Origin: Clostridia bacterium
GTDB lineage: Bacteria; Bacillota; Clostridia; UMGS1883
Assembly (NCBI GenBank): GCA_021202495.1
Contig: JAJQCX010000164.1
Coordinates: 1 to 7,643, forward strand
DNA: 7,643 bases
Reading direction: 5' to 3'
The notes beneath the pieces were generated by a model. That model ran no database searches, was not told where the DNA came from, and saw only the letters and a program-made list of their open reading frames with translations. The position numbers and the translations under genes were made by a program. Position 1 is the stretch's first letter, and each line of letters starts with the position of its first letter. This document shows positions 1 through 5,139 of this stretch, piece after piece.

Positions 1-51
1 AACGGCATGTACGGTGGTGTGAGAGGAGGGAGAAAATCCCTCCTACTCGAT
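1..51 (+). mobile_element. 3' end of a group II intron (end of domain V plus domain VI), cut by the window edge
   Basis: Bases 1-18 read like the 3' strand of domain V: a distal-stem remnant (AACGGC), a short bulge, then GTACGGTGG. A short joiner follows, and then a domain VI hairpin. Its inner stem is 24-31 with 37-44 (8 bp, perfect, loop GAAAA) and its outer stem is 21-23 with 46-48. One unpaired A at 45 lies between the two stems. That bulged A sits where the branch-point adenosine of domain VI belongs. The intron would end about 6-7 bases later at the A50-T51 dinucleotide, as expected for an AY 3' end. The TGTGAGAGG...CTACTCGAT arrangement is typical of bacterial group II introns. The rest of the ribozyme, and any reverse transcriptase/maturase gene, would lie to the left of the window. 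The class cannot be assigned from this fragment, and it could also be a dead 3' remnant. Confidence 0.72.
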
Positions 52-55
52 CGCC

Positions 56-82
56 TGCGGGCGGGGACAAGCCCCGCCCGTA
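56..82. repeat. GC-rich palindromic (REP-like) repeat, copy 1
   Basis: CGGGCGGGG (58-66) and CCCCGCCCG (72-80) are perfect 9-base inverted arms around the 5-base loop ACAAG. A G-T wobble (57/81) and a T-A pair (56/82) extend the stem. No T-tract follows directly, so a simple terminator role is unlikely. Related, more degenerate copies sit at 2389-2410 and 7575-7591. Such dispersed GC-rich hairpins are common in intergenic DNA of gut Clostridia; that statement is from general knowledge, not from a search. Confidence 0.7.
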
Positions 83-110
83 CAACGTAATATGGCGGAA
101 TATGTTTCAT

Positions 111-154
111 AAAAAATAGTCCTTCACTTCGCTAAAAGGAAGGGCTGTTTTTTT
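111..154. terminator. Bidirectional intrinsic terminator downstream of mazF
   Basis: AGTCCTTC (118-125) pairs with GAAGGGCT (139-146), 8 bp with one G-T wobble and a 13-base loop. On the plus strand the stem is followed by G and seven Ts (148-154). On the minus strand it is followed by A and six Ts (the complement of A111-116). It sits just past the mazF stop, so it should end mazEF (and any amylase read-through) leftward. It could also stop transcription coming rightward out of the intron region. Confidence 0.75.
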
Positions 155-165
155 AACTGAAAATA

Positions 166-495
166 TTAAATTTGCTCTATTTCGGCGAAAATAATGTTGA
201 TAAGCTTTTTTAAAAGATCATCGGGGAGCTTTTCCACAAATAAATATCCTCTTGCGGACAGATCCAAAGCCTTTATGTGTTCACATAAAATAACACCCGT
301 TGTCCGCGTCCGATTGTCGAGCGGAATATGCAGAGGGAAAGAATTATTTGTGTTTGTGATGGGACAGAGCAGGGCAAGCGCTGTCTTTTGATTAAATATG
401 TCGTTACTTACAACGACAGCCGGACGGTAGCCTGCTTGTTCATGCCCTTTTTGAGGGTCAAAGTTAACCTTAATAATATCGCCCTGTTTTACCAT
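166..495 (-). CDS. mazF: MazF/PemK-family mRNA interferase toxin
   Basis: Predicted toxin of a type II toxin-antitoxin pair: a ribosome-independent endoribonuclease that cuts mRNA at short specific sites and arrests growth when the antitoxin is lost. The 109-residue length is normal for the family. The N-terminus carries the MazF signature: GDIIKVNFDP (5-14), GHEQAGYRP (17-25, with the conserved Arg24) and AVVVS, then CPIT (44-47, with the conserved Thr47) and a GVILCEHIKALDL block (67-79) followed by Arg82. The ATG at 495 is chosen because AGGAG (503-507 on the opposite strand) lies 7 bases upstream and the family N-terminus starts there. A longer reading from 522 only adds an Arg-rich tail made from mazE codons. 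The start overlaps the end of mazE by 7 bases (ATGGTAA), so translation is probably coupled. Cleavage specificity cannot be read from the sequence. Confidence 0.93.
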   Translation of the reverse strand: MVKQGDIIKVNFDPQKGHEQAGYRPAVVVSNDIFNQKTALALLCPITNTNNSFPLHIPLDNRTRTTGVILCEHIKALDLSARGYLFVEKLPDDLLKKLINIIFAEIEQI

Positions 496-728
496 ATTTC
501 TTCTCCTACGGGTTCGCCCCAATTGATTTCAACGGGAGTATATTCGCCGTCAAAATCGGCAAAAAGCTCTTTGATATTTTTTCCGGGTTCGGCTTTCTCG
601 ATAATGATTTTATCGTTATCGGCAGTCAATATAATCTGTTCGCTTTCGCTCCAATGCAATGCTTCAAGTAAAGCCTTTGGAATCCTGATGCCTTGACTGT
701 TTCCCCATTTTTGAATAGCAGCTGTCAC
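489..728 (-). CDS. mazE: MazE-family antitoxin with AbrB/SpoVT-type DNA-binding domain
   Basis: Antitoxin of the MazF toxin encoded next to it: it binds and inhibits MazF and, with MazF, should repress the operon. The 79-residue protein has two parts. Residues 1-45 look like the swapped-hairpin AbrB/MazE DNA-binding fold (IQKWGNSQGIRIPKALLEAL, residues 5-24, then a beta-rich stretch with DKIIIEKA). Residues 50-79 are the acidic toxin-binding tail, ending in the family signature EINWGEPVGEEIW. The start is GTG at 728, supported by GGAGGTG (736-742 on the opposite strand) seven bases upstream. The gene has its own promoter and a palindromic operator about 20-60 bases upstream. This segment is visibly more A+T-rich than the amylase gene, which fits horizontal acquisition (inference). 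Confidence 0.92.
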   Translation of the reverse strand: MTAAIQKWGNSQGIRIPKALLEALHWSESEQIILTADNDKIIIEKAEPGKNIKELFADFDGEYTPVEINWGEPVGEEIW

Positions 729-735
729 AATAGAA

Positions 736-742
736 CACCTCC
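736..742 (-). promoter_or_regulatory. Ribosome binding site fixing the GTG start of mazE
   Basis: GGAGGTG on the minus strand, 7 bases before the GTG at 728. It is the strongest Shine-Dalgarno match in the region and decides for the non-ATG start. Confidence 0.8.
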
Positions 743-745
743 AAC

Positions 746-772
746 ATTGGTATATACATAGTATATACCAAT
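746..772. promoter_or_regulatory. Perfect palindromic operator of mazEF
   Basis: ATTGGTATATAC (746-757) and GTATATACCAAT (761-772) are exact inverted repeats around a 3-base centre (ATA). The palindrome covers the -10 box and the likely start of transcription of mazEF. The AbrB-type MazE dimer, alone or as a MazE-MazF complex, is the obvious ligand. Autorepression by such complexes is established for mazEF loci; the assignment here is inference from position and symmetry. Confidence 0.8.
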
Positions 773-788
773 ACTATAAGAAAGTCAA
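760..788 (-). promoter_or_regulatory. SigA-type promoter of mazEF
   Basis: Read on the minus strand: -35 TTGACT (788-783), a 17-base spacer, -10 TATACT (765-760). Transcription would start near 753, giving a leader of about 25 bases that holds the GGAGGTG site. The -10 box lies inside the palindromic operator. Confidence 0.82.
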
Positions 789-855
789 TATCATTTGCCG
801 AAAAAATTTTGCCGATATTTTTTTATTTGCAGTCACCGTCGGTGCGTGAGGAGGC

Positions 856-2169
856 TCAAGCATGTTCGGTTTTCCAATAAAATGCGGAATAGGGCGGGAG
901 GGTGCTGCCGCCGCCGAAGTCGTGGAGGGTGTTTGTGATAAGGTCGATCGCGGTGCCGCTTTGGGCGTCAAAATGTGCCTCGTAGGGGGTGGGGGCGGCG
1001 TTTATCGCAACGAGAACGCGCTCGGAATCGGTGCGGCGCTCGAAAATGCACTGAGAGTTTGTGAGAAGAATGCTCTTGAACGAGCCGTAGTTTAACGCAT
1101 CTGAGTGCGTTTTCGCGTCGGAAAGACGCGATATGTATTCCGTGAGCGAGTTTTCGACGGGCGCGTCAAATGAGGGGCGAAGCGCGGGATCACCCTGCGA
1201 TTTGTCAGCCTTGGCGCCCCATTCGCTGCCGTAGTAAACGCAGGGGATGCCGGGCATTGCGAACATGAGCGCATAGACGAGCGGCAGATGATGTTCGTTT
1301 GAGATGACCGACGCAATGCGCGAAACGTCGTGATTGTCAACAAAGGAGAGAAGATGCGTTCCGCGGAACTGACACCACGGCTCGGGACCGAAAAGGCGGG
1401 TTAAGGAATGGATAATCTCAAACATGTTCATGCTGTTAAACGACGAATAAAGCCCTTTGTAGCAGCTGTAATTTGTGATTGAGTGAAGATGAGAATCGTT
1501 TACAATGTCGTTATTTGAGGCGTGAAGAACCTCGCCCAAGAGGAAAAAGTCATTTTTTAGCGCGCTTGTGCGGCTTCTGAGCTCGCGCAGAAAGTCGTGC
1601 GGGAGAAGATACGCCACGTCGAGGCGCAGCCCGTCAATGTCGAGCTCATCTATCCAGAATTTTATTGCAGAAAAAATGTGTTCTCGGACGGCGGGATTTC
1701 TGAGGTTGAGCTTCACGAGGTCGTAATTGCCCTCCCAGCCCTCGTACCAAAGATTGTCGTTGTAATTTGAATTGCCGCTGAGATTTATGTTGAACCAATT
1801 GAGATACGGTGACGATTCGCGCTTTTTCACAACGTCGCGGAATGCCCAAAAGCCGCGTCCGACGTGGTTGAAAACGCCGTCGAGGACAACCTTTATTCCG
1901 TTTTCGTGAAGTGAGGCGAAAACGGCTTTGAAATCCTCAAGCGCGCCCAAGCGGCAGTCTGTTTTGAAAAAGTCCCGCGTGTTGTAGCCGTGAGTATCGG
2001 ACTCGAAGATGGGGCAGAAATAGACGGCGTTCGCGCCCAAGCTTTTGATATGCGGAATCCAATCCGCGACTTTTTTTATTCGGTTTTGCGCAATGCCGTC
2101 GTTTTCAAACGGCGCACCGCAGAAGCCGAGAGGATAAATCTGATAAAATACGCTTTCATAAGCCCACAT
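856..2169 (-). CDS. Cytoplasmic GH13 alpha-amylase-family glycoside hydrolase (maltodextrin/cyclomaltodextrin-type)
   Basis: Predicted retaining hydrolase of alpha-1,4-glucans in the (beta/alpha)8-barrel GH13 family. All four conserved regions are present in the 437-residue protein: I, DGVFNH (97-102); II, GLRLDV (180-185) with nucleophile Asp184; III, GEVLH (212-216) with acid/base Glu213; IV, FVDNHD (276-281) with the transition-state-stabilising Asp281. Residues 1-350 form the barrel and about 365-437 the C-terminal beta domain. There is no signal peptide, and no N-terminal CBM34-like domain of neopullulanases, so it probably acts on imported maltodextrins in the cytoplasm. The exact substrate (linear, cyclic or branched) cannot be read. 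ATG 2169 is preferred over the longer reading from 2211 because GGAGGTG lies 6 bases upstream and WAYESVFYQIYPLGF is the usual family start. It has its own promoter. No intrinsic terminator is visible between its stop and mazE. Confidence 0.9.
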   Translation of the reverse strand: MWAYESVFYQIYPLGFCGAPFENDGIAQNRIKKVADWIPHIKSLGANAVYFCPIFESDTHGYNTRDFFKTDCRLGALEDFKAVFASLHENGIKVVLDGVFNHVGRGFWAFRDVVKKRESSPYLNWFNINLSGNSNYNDNLWYEGWEGNYDLVKLNLRNPAVREHIFSAIKFWIDELDIDGLRLDVAYLLPHDFLRELRSRTSALKNDFFLLGEVLHASNNDIVNDSHLHSITNYSCYKGLYSSFNSMNMFEIIHSLTRLFGPEPWCQFRGTHLLSFVDNHDVSRIASVISNEHHLPLVYALMFAMPGIPCVYYGSEWGAKADKSQGDPALRPSFDAPVENSLTEYISRLSDAKTHSDALNYGSFKSILLTNSQCIFERRTDSERVLVAINAAPTPYEAHFDAQSGTAIDLITNTLHDFGGGSTLPPYSAFYWKTEHA

Positions 2170-2175
2170 GGGAAA

Positions 2176-2182
2176 CACCTCC
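2176..2182 (-). promoter_or_regulatory. Ribosome binding site fixing the amylase start
   Basis: GGAGGTG on the minus strand, six bases before ATG 2169. It excludes the upstream in-frame start at 2211, which would lie inside the -10 promoter region. Confidence 0.8.
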
Positions 2183-2201
2183 GAAATAATTTCTGCACAA
2201 A

Positions 2202-2230
2202 ATGATAGCACATTTCAGGAAGGATTGCAA
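2202..2230 (-). promoter_or_regulatory. SigA-type extended -10 promoter of the amylase gene
   Basis: Read on the minus strand: -35 TTGCAA (2230-2225), a 17-base spacer, then TGC directly before -10 TATCAT (2207-2202), an extended -10. An AT-rich stretch lies just upstream (2231-2241). Transcription would start near 2195, with a leader of about 25 bases. I saw no convincing CcpA (cre) site. Confidence 0.65.
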
Positions 2231-2304
2231 TTAAAATTTTAAGGTTGTGAAAGGAGTGGAAAGAAAAACGGCAGATAGCTTCGGTTAATGCTTTACAATA
2301 TAAA

Positions 2305-2336
2305 GTGGTCGGTGGTTAGTGATTAGCGGGCAGTGG
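2305..2336. repeat. Degenerate heptamer tandem repeat (GTGGTTA-like)
   Basis: Four heptamers plus a partial unit, each starting GTG or GCG: units at 2305, 2312, 2319, 2326 and a last GTGG at 2333. The consensus is GTGGTTA. It lies between the amylase promoter and the 2343-2365 palindrome and has no coding potential. It could be decayed repeat DNA; no function can be assigned. Confidence 0.55.
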
Positions 2337-2342
2337 AAGGAA

Positions 2343-2365
2343 CAAATTCGGCGGAGCCGAATTTG
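2343..2365. repeat. Perfect 10-bp inverted repeat
   Basis: CAAATTCGGC (2343-2352) and GCCGAATTTG (2356-2365) are exact inverted arms around GGA. No T-tract follows on either strand, so it is unlikely to be a terminator. Together with the GC-rich copy at 2389-2410 it resembles a compact repeat-derived insertion in the divergent intergenic region. Confidence 0.65.
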
Positions 2366-2388
2366 ATTATACGCGCTGCGGCGCAGGC

Positions 2389-2410
2389 AGGCGGAGCAAG
2401 CCCCGCCCTA
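2389..2410. repeat. GC-rich palindromic repeat, copy 2 (degenerate)
   Basis: The right half is the same as in copy 1 (CAAGCCCCGCCC, 2397-2408), but the left arm has decayed (AGGCGGAG instead of GGGCGGGG), leaving only a weak GGCGG/CCGCC stem. It is followed by TACGAC, similar to the GTACAACG after copy 1. This supports a dispersed family rather than chance. Confidence 0.55.
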
Positions 2411-2442
2411 CGACTAAGATAGTGCGTAATTGCGGGGGCTGC

Positions 2443-2577
2443 ATGAATATAAAATTTAAAATGAGGCGCGATATGGTGAAAGATGTTCTATCGGGAGTTT
2501 TGTTTAAACAAAAAGTGAATGCTTCCGACGCGGAGGGGGAAAGGGCGCGGCAGAACATTTTTGCGGAAAAAAAGTGA
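2443..2577 (+). CDS. Candidate small ORF of 44 residues, unknown function
   Basis: I do not recognise this product. ATG 2443 opens a 44-codon frame ending at TGA 2575-2577, about 20 bases before the rny promoter. The peptide is hydrophilic and highly charged. It starts MNIKFKMRRDMVKD, has a short hydrophobic centre (VLSGVLF, residues 15-21) and ends in a basic/acidic helix-like tail (ERARQNIFAEKK). There is no signal peptide or membrane segment. A G-rich stretch (GGGGG, 2434-2438) sits only four bases before ATG and is a poor ribosome binding site, and I see no convincing promoter. It could be a real small protein, the remnant of a decayed gene, or chance. Confidence 0.3.
   Translation: MNIKFKMRRDMVKDVLSGVLFKQKVNASDAEGERARQNIFAEKK
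2498..2513. repeat. Perfect 16-bp AT-rich palindrome
   Basis: TTTTGTTT/AAACAAAA is fully symmetrical with no loop. It lies inside the candidate small ORF, about 85 bases upstream of the rny -35 box. It could be a binding site for a dimeric regulator, or a chance feature of AT-rich sequence. Confidence 0.4.
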
Positions 2578-2596
2578 ACTTGGACTAACGCAAGTC

Positions 2597-2625
2597 TTGA
2601 CATTATTGTTAAAGCAATGTATAAT
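2597..2625 (+). promoter_or_regulatory. Consensus SigA promoter of rny
   Basis: Both hexamers match the consensus exactly: -35 TTGACA (2597-2602), a 17-base spacer, -10 TATAAT (2620-2625). Transcription would start near 2632, giving a leader of about 55 bases. This is the strongest promoter in the window and fits a housekeeping RNA-decay gene. A small inverted repeat (ACTTG 2578-2582 / CAAGT 2591-2595) lies directly upstream of the -35. Confidence 0.92.
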
Positions 2626-2635
2626 ATAGTAGTGA

Positions 2636-2658
2636 TATTGTGTGACATTTGCACAATA
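2636..2658 (+). promoter_or_regulatory. 5' leader stem-loop upstream of rny
   Basis: TATTGTG (2636-2642) and CACAATA (2652-2658) are perfect 7-base inverted arms around a 9-base loop. The hairpin would sit almost at the 5' end of the rny mRNA and 14 bases before the AGGAGG ribosome binding site. A 5'-terminal hairpin could protect the transcript from decay or provide feedback; that role is inference. Confidence 0.5.
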
Positions 2659-2672
2659 CTTTAAATATAAAT

Positions 2673-2678
2673 AGGAGG
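2673..2678 (+). promoter_or_regulatory. Ribosome binding site fixing the GTG start of rny
   Basis: AGGAGG with 9 bases to GTG 2688. It rules out the longer in-frame TTG at 2649, which would translate through this site and lies inside the leader hairpin. Confidence 0.85.
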
Positions 2679-2687
2679 AGCGAACAG

Positions 2688-4259
2688 GTGGAATTCATAG
2701 GCTTTATCATAGCCGCGGTTATTGCGGCTGCTGCCGTAATTGCTGTAATTGCAGCTTATAAAAAAGGCTGTGAAAAAGGCGAAGAGAGACGCAGACAGGT
2801 TGCCGAGGCTGCCATTGGCAGCGCCGAGGACGAAGCGAAGCGTATTATCGAAAACGCGAACAAAGCGGCACAGACAAAAAAGAAGGAAGCCCTGCTTGAG
2901 GCAAAGGATGAAATACATAAAGCCAGAAACGAAGCGGATAAAGAAATAAAAGATCGCAGAAACGAAATGTCAAGACAGGAAAGAAGAGTTCAACAAAAAG
3001 AGGAGACACTGGACAAGAAAACGGAGGCAGTTGAAAAGAAGGAAGAAAAGCTCAACGACAAGATGAAAGAGCTTGACGCTCAAAAGGAAAAGGTGGAGCA
3101 GGTTCACCAAAGTCAATTGGCGGAGCTTGAAAGAATTTCGGGCATCACGGTTGAGGAGGCAAAGCAGTTTTTGCTTAAAAACGTGGAAAGCGACGTTCGA
3201 CACGAGGCATCGATTTTAATTCGCGACGTTGAGACGCAGGCTAAGGAGGAAGCGGAGAAAAAGGCAAAGAACATTATCGGGCTGGCAATTCAAAAATATG
3301 CGGCGGATCATGTCGCGGAGACGACGGTTTCCGTTGTGTCGCTGCCGAACGACGATATGAAGGGCAGAATTATCGGTCGTGAGGGCAGAAACATAAGAAC
3401 GATAGAATCGCTGACAGGTGTGGAGCTTATCATCGACGACACGCCCGAGGCGGTAATCATTTCGGGATTTGACCCCATAAGACGCGAGGTTGCGAGAATT
3501 GCGCTTGAAAAGCTCATCATGGACGGGCGTATTCATCCGGCGAGAATCGAGGAAATGGTTGACCGCGCGAAGAAAGAGGTTGAGGCGACAATCAAGCAGG
3601 AGGGCGAGCAGGCGACGTTTGACACGGGTGTACACGGCTTGCATCCGGAGCTTATAAAGCTTTTGGGCAGACTGAAATTCAGGACAAGCTACGGGCAGAA
3701 CGTTTTGAAGCATTCGATTGAGGTTGCGCACGTTGCGGGCGTTATGGCGGGCGAGCTCGGAGTTGACGTGACGATTGCGAAGCGTGCCGGACTTTTGCAC
3801 GACATAGGAAAGGCAGTCGACCACGAAATTGAAGGCTCTCACGTTACGATAGGCGTTGACTTGGCGAGAAAATACAAGGAAAGCCCGGCTGTTGTACACG
3901 CGATCGAAGCGCATCACGGCGACGTTGAGCCGCAGACGATTGTGGCTTGCCTTGTGCAGGCGGCGGACGCGATAAGCGCGGCGAGACCCGGCGCGAGAAG
4001 AGAAAACATCGAAAGCTATATCAAGCGTCTTCAGAAGCTGGAAGAGATTGCGACGTCGTTTGACGGCGTTGACAAGTCGTATGCCATTCAGGCGGGCCGC
4101 GAGGTGCGCATAATGGTTAAGCCCGAAAAGATAGGCGACGGTGATATGGACTTTGTCGCAAGAGAAATTGTGAAGAAGATTGAGAGCGAGATGGAATATC
4201 CCGGTCAGATTAAGGTAAATATTATAAGAGAAACGAGAACGGTCGCTTACGCTAAGTAA
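2688..4259 (+). CDS. rny: Ribonuclease Y (membrane-anchored endoribonuclease)
   Basis: RNase Y starts mRNA decay and processes transcripts in many Firmicutes by single-strand endonucleolytic cuts with a preference for 5'-monophosphate ends. It is a membrane-tethered partner of the RNA-degradation machinery. The 523-residue protein matches the family's usual ~520 in length and order. Residues 2-23 are an N-terminal transmembrane helix. About 26-200 are a long charged coiled coil (Glu/Lys/Arg/Gln-rich). About 213-275 are a KH RNA-binding domain with the GREG loop (GRIIGREGRNIR, 226-237). About 335-435 are an HD phosphohydrolase domain with KHSIEV (His342), the catalytic metal pair His371-Asp372 in LLHDIGKA, and HH at 409-410. 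GTG 2688 is chosen because of the AGGAGG site and the fit to the family N-terminus. All key residues are intact. It is followed by a terminator-like hairpin and then ymdB, the order also known in B. subtilis. Confidence 0.97.
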   Translation: MEFIGFIIAAVIAAAAVIAVIAAYKKGCEKGEERRRQVAEAAIGSAEDEAKRIIENANKAAQTKKKEALLEAKDEIHKARNEADKEIKDRRNEMSRQERRVQQKEETLDKKTEAVEKKEEKLNDKMKELDAQKEKVEQVHQSQLAELERISGITVEEAKQFLLKNVESDVRHEASILIRDVETQAKEEAEKKAKNIIGLAIQKYAADHVAETTVSVVSLPNDDMKGRIIGREGRNIRTIESLTGVELIIDDTPEAVIISGFDPIRREVARIALEKLIMDGRIHPARIEEMVDRAKKEVEATIKQEGEQATFDTGVHGLHPELIKLLGRLKFRTSYGQNVLKHSIEVAHVAGVMAGELGVDVTIAKRAGLLHDIGKAVDHEIEGSHVTIGVDLARKYKESPAVVHAIEAHHGDVEPQTIVACLVQAADAISAARPGARRENIESYIKRLQKLEEIATSFDGVDKSYAIQAGREVRIMVKPEKIGDGDMDFVAREIVKKIESEMEYPGQIKVNIIRETRTVAYAK

Positions 4260-4279
4260 ATCGTATCAAAATTGATAAG

Positions 4280-4295
4280 CGCTTTCTTAAAAGCG
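4280..4295 (+). promoter_or_regulatory. Alternative hairpin overlapping the rny terminator
   Basis: CGCTTT (4280-4285) pairs with AAAGCG (4290-4295) around CTTA. The right arm is also the base of the left arm of the terminator at 4289-4324, so the two structures exclude each other. The 6-bp hairpin would be transcribed first, but it is much weaker than the 12-bp terminator stem. This could be a rudimentary attenuator or coincidence. Confidence 0.35.
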
Positions 4296-4327
4296 TCTCA
4301 TGTTCAATACAGTGAGACGCTTTTTTT
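4289..4327 (+). terminator. Intrinsic terminator/attenuator between rny and ymdB
   Basis: A perfect 12-bp stem (4289-4300 with 4313-4324), a 12-base loop, and seven Ts (4321-4327). It begins 30 bases after the rny stop. The next start (ymdB, 4354) is only 27 bases past the T-tract, and no strong promoter lies between. The downstream genes therefore probably depend on partial read-through. Confidence 0.85.
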
Positions 4328-4353
4328 ATCATTTGGCAGATCTGGGTGATAAC

Positions 4354-5139
4354 ATGAATATACTTTTTATAGGCGATGTGTGCGGCAGAAGCGGAAGAGA
4401 CGCGCTCTTTCAATATCTGCCGGACGTAAAATATGAATATGACGTCGACTTTACCGTGGCTAACGGCGAAAACAGCGCGGGAGGGCTCGGAATAACTCGC
4501 AGCACATATGAGGAAATGACGCGGGCGGGGGTTGAGTTTTTCACGCTCGGAAACCACGCGTTTTCAAAATCCGCCGAAGCGGAAGCGCTTTTTAAAGCGG
4601 GTGAAAACTTGGTGAGACCCGCGAATATGCTGCCCGTTTCGCTTCCCGGAAAGGGGCTTGAAATTGTCCGCGCGTCAAGCGGCGTGAAAATCGCGGTGAT
4701 AAATTTGATAGGGCGGGCGTTTATGGAAAACGCCGACGATCCGTTTAAAGCTGCGGAGGCGCTCGTTTCGAAGGCGAAGGAGCATACGAATATAATACTG
4801 CTCGATTTTCACGCGGAGGCGACGAGCGAAAAGGAGGCGATGGGCTTCTTTCTTGACGGAAAGGTGAGCGCGGTTTTGGGAACGCACACGCACATTCAGA
4901 CGGCGGACGCGAAAATTCTCCCCAAGGGCACGGCATATATGACGGACGTCGGCATGACGGGGGCGGAATATTCCGTGCTGGGCATGGACGTTGAGGCGGC
5001 GGTGGGGCGGTTTGTCGAGCCCGAGAAAAAGCACCGGTTTAAATCCGCCGAGGGAAAGGCGCGGTTTTGCGCGGTTTTGATGGATATTGACGAAAAGAGC
5101 GGCATGGCAAGGAGAGTGGAGCGGATTTGGAAATCATAA
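4354..5139 (+). CDS. ymdB: YmdB-family metallophosphoesterase (cyclic-nucleotide phosphodiesterase-like)
   Basis: Binuclear-metal phosphoesterase. In Bacillus subtilis YmdB hydrolyses 2',3'- or 3',5'-cyclic nucleotides in vitro and affects the biofilm/motility switch; the cellular substrate is unsettled. The 261-residue protein carries the expected metal-ligand motifs: GDVCGR (Asp8), NGEN (Glu39, Asn40), GNH (Asn67), DFHAEATSEK (His153) and GTHTH (His178, His180). It also has NLVRPANM (85-92) and KGTAYMTDVGMTG (191-203), both typical of YmdB. One difference: the usual GNHTWDK reads GNHAFSK here, losing the Trp-Asp pair while keeping the metal-binding Asn and His. ATG 4354 is chosen because NILFIGDV is the family N-terminus; upstream in-frame starts fall inside the terminator. 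The ribosome binding site is weak and close (GGTGAT, 4345-4350). The 3' end overlaps pgeF by 13 bases. Cytoplasmic; no signal peptide. Confidence 0.95.
   Translation: MNILFIGDVCGRSGRDALFQYLPDVKYEYDVDFTVANGENSAGGLGITRSTYEEMTRAGVEFFTLGNHAFSKSAEAEALFKAGENLVRPANMLPVSLPGKGLEIVRASSGVKIAVINLIGRAFMENADDPFKAAEALVSKAKEHTNIILLDFHAEATSEKEAMGFFLDGKVSAVLGTHTHIQTADAKILPKGTAYMTDVGMTGAEYSVLGMDVEAAVGRFVEPEKKHRFKSAEGKARFCAVLMDIDEKSGMARRVERIWKS

Noticed and set aside
834..844. Small hairpin CACC-GTC-GGTG after the amylase stop as a terminator
   Set aside because: Only a 4-bp stem, and on the minus strand it is followed by an A-rich, not T-rich, stretch.
2170..2211. Longer N-terminus for the amylase
   Set aside because: It would cover the GGAGGTG site and the -10 region; the family start matches the ATG at 2169.
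2367..2654. Minus-strand open frame of 95 codons upstream of rny
   Set aside because: It runs through the rny promoter, leader and palindromic repeats, has no family signature and no supporting ribosome binding site.
2649..2687. Longer N-terminus for RNase Y starting at TTG 2649
   Set aside because: The extra 13 residues are translated from the leader hairpin and ribosome binding site; GTG 2688 gives the expected membrane-helix N-terminus.
3216..3917. Long open frame (233 codons) on the minus strand inside rny
   Set aside because: It is a shadow of the strongly conserved KH-HD coding region on the plus strand; the product has no recognisable domain and there is no ribosome binding site.
4304..4332. 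Possible promoter for ymdB (TATCAT at 4327-4332)
   Set aside because: The matching -35 region (TCAATA) is poor and the hexamer overlaps the terminator T-tract; not strong enough to call.
4300..4353. Longer N-terminus for YmdB starting at ATG 4300
   Set aside because: That ATG lies inside the terminator stem-loop, and the family N-terminus begins at 4354.
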